From: Bacteroidota bacterium
GTDB lineage: Bacteria; Bacteroidota; Bacteroidia; Bacteroidales; Lentimicrobiaceae
DNA length: 64,000 nt
Direction of reading: 5' to 3'
NCBI GenBank assembly: GCA_023441805.1
Contig: JAEZNO010000013.1
Span: 1 to 64,000 of the forward strand
Position numbers and translations under genes: made by a program. How positions within the stretch are numbered: position 1 is the first letter of the stretch; each line of letters begins with the position of its first letter. The notes under the pieces were generated by a model. It saw only the letters and a list, made by a program, of their open reading frames with translations, was not told where the DNA came from and did no database searches. Positions 62,560-64,000 of the stretch are shown one piece after another.

Positions 62560-63141
62560 ATGTCAATTCTCATAGGGAAAAAAGCACCTCATTTTGAAGC
62601 TGACGCTGTAGTGAATGGCGAAATCGTCGAGAAGTTCTCTTTAAGCCAGTATATCGGCAGAAAGCATGTAGTATTCTTTTTCTATCCATTGGATTTCACA
62701 TTTGTTAGTCCTACTGAGCTATTAGCTTTTCAGAGCAAGCTTGAAGAGTTTGAGAAGCGTAATGTAGCAGTAGTAGCATGTTCAGTCGATTCAGCTCACT
62801 CTCACCATGCATGGCTTCAAATTGAACCATCACAGGGTGGCATCAAAGGTGTAACCTTTCCGCTGGTCTCAGATTTGTCGAAGACAATCTCCGAGAACTA
62901 TGATATGATGGCCGGTACGTATGAGTTTGATGAAGAGGATGAACGCCTTGATTTTGACGGTAATCCATATTCCTACGGCGGCTTGTTTCTTATTGATAAA
63001 CAAGGCATTGTACGCCATCAGGTAGTAAATGATCTATTCCTTGGCAGAAGCGTCAATGAAACTCTCCGCATGGTGGATGCTCTTCAGTACTATGAAGAAA
63101 CCGGCGAAGAGTGCCCTGCCGACTGGACGAAGAATCAGTAG
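62560..63141 (+). CDS. Peroxiredoxin-fold protein lacking the peroxidatic Cys
   Basis: 193 residues of the AhpC/Prx1 family with normal length and fold signatures (FFYPLDFTFV, VACSVDSAHSHHAWL, FPLVSDLSKTIS). The active site P-x3-T-x2-C is P43-x3-T47-x2-Ser50: the peroxidatic Cys is Ser (AGT, one base from TGT). The conserved catalytic Arg before LFLID is Gly140. The resolving Cys185 (EECPADW) and the Arg in GRSVNE remain. It cannot be a normal peroxidase; a chaperone, sensor or regulatory role is possible. Confidence 0.88.
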   Translation: MSILIGKKAPHFEADAVVNGEIVEKFSLSQYIGRKHVVFFFYPLDFTFVSPTELLAFQSKLEEFEKRNVAVVACSVDSAHSHHAWLQIEPSQGGIKGVTFPLVSDLSKTISENYDMMAGTYEFDEEDERLDFDGNPYSYGGLFLIDKQGIVRHQVVNDLFLGRSVNETLRMVDALQYYEETGEECPADWTKNQ

Positions 63142-63342
63142 AAGGCAAAAGGCAAAAATTCAAAGGATAAAGGGAAAAGTATCTCCAGTTTCTTGTGAGA
63201 TTGACCTTTCAGTATTTGGGCATCTTAACATAAATGCACATAACTCCTTTTGTTATAAATGTTGGAACACTGGAACAGTAGAACAGAATAACAGTGGGAT
63301 TTTAAATAAAACCCGGTATTACAATCTAAGAACTGCAAATAC

Positions 63343-64000
63343 TTATTCCAAATCAGGAATTGAGTTGATATCGAATAATATTTGCTCTTTCTTCAAAAAG
63401 TCAAAGTGCGTTAATCTTCTCAGCTCAAAATAGCTATCCCAATAATCAGAAAGTATTGAAACATAACTTAATCGGGCTGCATCCTTTTCATTTTGGGCTA
63501 TATTCAATTCCGTTATACCGATTTTTCCGATAAGGTATCTTTGTTTGGTGACCTCATATCGTTTCTGCGCAACTGTATCACTTTTTGAAGCTATGGCAAA
63601 CTGTGATTTCTGGAGATTATACTGCATTACCTTGAAATAAATCTCCTGATCGAAGTCAACAATTTCCTGCTGCACTGCTGTCCTGGTGAGCTCTCTTTGC
63701 GATTCAGCCAATTTTATGGCACTCTTTGAGGTTCCCCAATCGAGAATTGGCACAATGATTCCTATCTCAAGGCTTTGTGACTCATAAGGATTCCTGTATA
63801 GCTGCTCAAAAGCCCTTGTACTTTGTGCTAACCCATATTCAGCACGGAGTCTTGCACTAAATCGTCTGTTGGCTTTTGCTGCACTTACTTCACTCTCTGC
63901 TTCAATAATACGTCTATCGTACCCAAGTACCTCAGCTCTGTTTTTATGTGCTTCTTTAAGAGCTATCTGTTCTTCAATGAAACTTACCGGAGGGGCTGCA
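63343..64000 (-). CDS. TolC-family outer membrane efflux protein (partial)
   Basis: C-terminal 218 residues of a TolC/OEP protein; the frame is open to the window edge, so the N-terminus lies beyond 64000. Visible features: long amphipathic helices with heptads (EEQIALKEAHKNRAEVLGYDRRI, AAKANRRFSARL), LEIGIIVPILDWGTSKSAIKLA, the family turn between barrel strand and helix, and KRYEVTKQRYLIGKIGITELNIAQNEKDAARLSYVSIL. It forms the outer-membrane channel of an RND or ABC efflux or type I export system whose partners would lie to the right. Confidence 0.9.
   Translation of the reverse strand, partial: AAPPVSFIEEQIALKEAHKNRAEVLGYDRRIIEAESEVSAAKANRRFSARLRAEYGLAQSTRAFEQLYRNPYESQSLEIGIIVPILDWGTSKSAIKLAESQRELTRTAVQQEIVDFDQEIYFKVMQYNLQKSQFAIASKSDTVAQKRYEVTKQRYLIGKIGITELNIAQNEKDAARLSYVSILSDYWDSYFELRRLTHFDFLKKEQILFDINSIPDLE

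Overview
The window looks like a chromosomal segment from an AT-rich member of the Bacteroidota, probably an uncultured Bacteroidales/Marinilabiliales-like lineage. The evidence is the repeated -7 promoter motif TAnnTTTG upstream of many genes, scarce Shine-Dalgarno sites, a GldB-type gliding lipoprotein, a secreted peptidase with a type IX secretion C-terminal domain, an HU-CCDC81/SPOR protein, the DUF2795 and DUF6266 families, DivIC, and the archaeal/eukaryotic-type short ProS. I see no rRNA, tRNA, insertion sequence, CRISPR array or complete prophage.

Layout. 0-0.75 kb has no intact gene, only a possible decayed coding remnant and an 11-bp tandem array. 0.75-13 kb holds housekeeping genes: DUF6266, tgt, lptG, ispE, GH3, a deoxynucleoside kinase overlapping kdsB, an HU/SPOR envelope protein, trmB, an alkyltransferase-like protein, mrp plus a NifU-domain protein, and nadE. 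13-20 kb holds two small outer-membrane barrels, gldB, a DUF1289 protein, yifB, a methyltransferase, an orphan ABC ATPase, a cobalamin adenosyltransferase and a DUF2795 protein. 20-31.7 kb holds secA, an M28 peptidase exported by T9SS, pyrH, frr, an RprXY-like two-component system, an RlmL-like methyltransferase and a zinc metallopeptidase. 31.9-39.3 kb holds priA, divIC, an HD protein and a molybdenum-cofactor operon running moeA-moaA-moaC-(membrane protein)-MOSC/MogA on the minus strand. 39.3-44.5 kb has a striking repeat/hairpin array, then ppx, lpxH, a thioredoxin-fold lipoprotein, pnp and lpxK. 44.6-53.9 kb holds a Nif3 protein, a zinc-ribbon coiled-coil protein, a TPR protein, an OmpP1/FadL porin, a Tyr- and Ser-rich lipoprotein, proS and a thioredoxin-like lipoprotein.

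54.0-58.0 kb is the one accessory, defence-like block. On the minus strand it runs: MazG-like pyrophosphohydrolase, a 793-residue PD-(D/E)XK nuclease - DUF2075 helicase - S24/LexA peptidase fusion, then an HSDR_N-type nuclease interrupted by an in-frame stop. The fusion has a predicted Cys-Gly self-cleavage site 35 residues before its catalytic Ser, the same spacing as in UmuD. This suggests a nuclease-helicase released or silenced by autoproteolysis and is the best candidate here for an undescribed system. 58-64 kb returns to membrane and envelope genes, mazG, a peroxiredoxin that has lost its peroxidatic Cys, and the C-terminal part of a TolC-family protein cut by the window edge.

Themes: envelope biogenesis (lptG, kdsB, lpxH, lpxK, PagL-like), Moco synthesis, nucleotide metabolism, T9SS/gliding, and several conserved enzymes lacking textbook catalytic or metal-binding residues (TGT zinc cysteines, ATL Cys, Mrp CxxC, peroxiredoxin Cys and Arg). 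Start sites were often moved inward from the longest open frame to ATG codons with a matching promoter, signal peptide or family N-terminus. All functional calls come from reading motifs by eye, without database searches.
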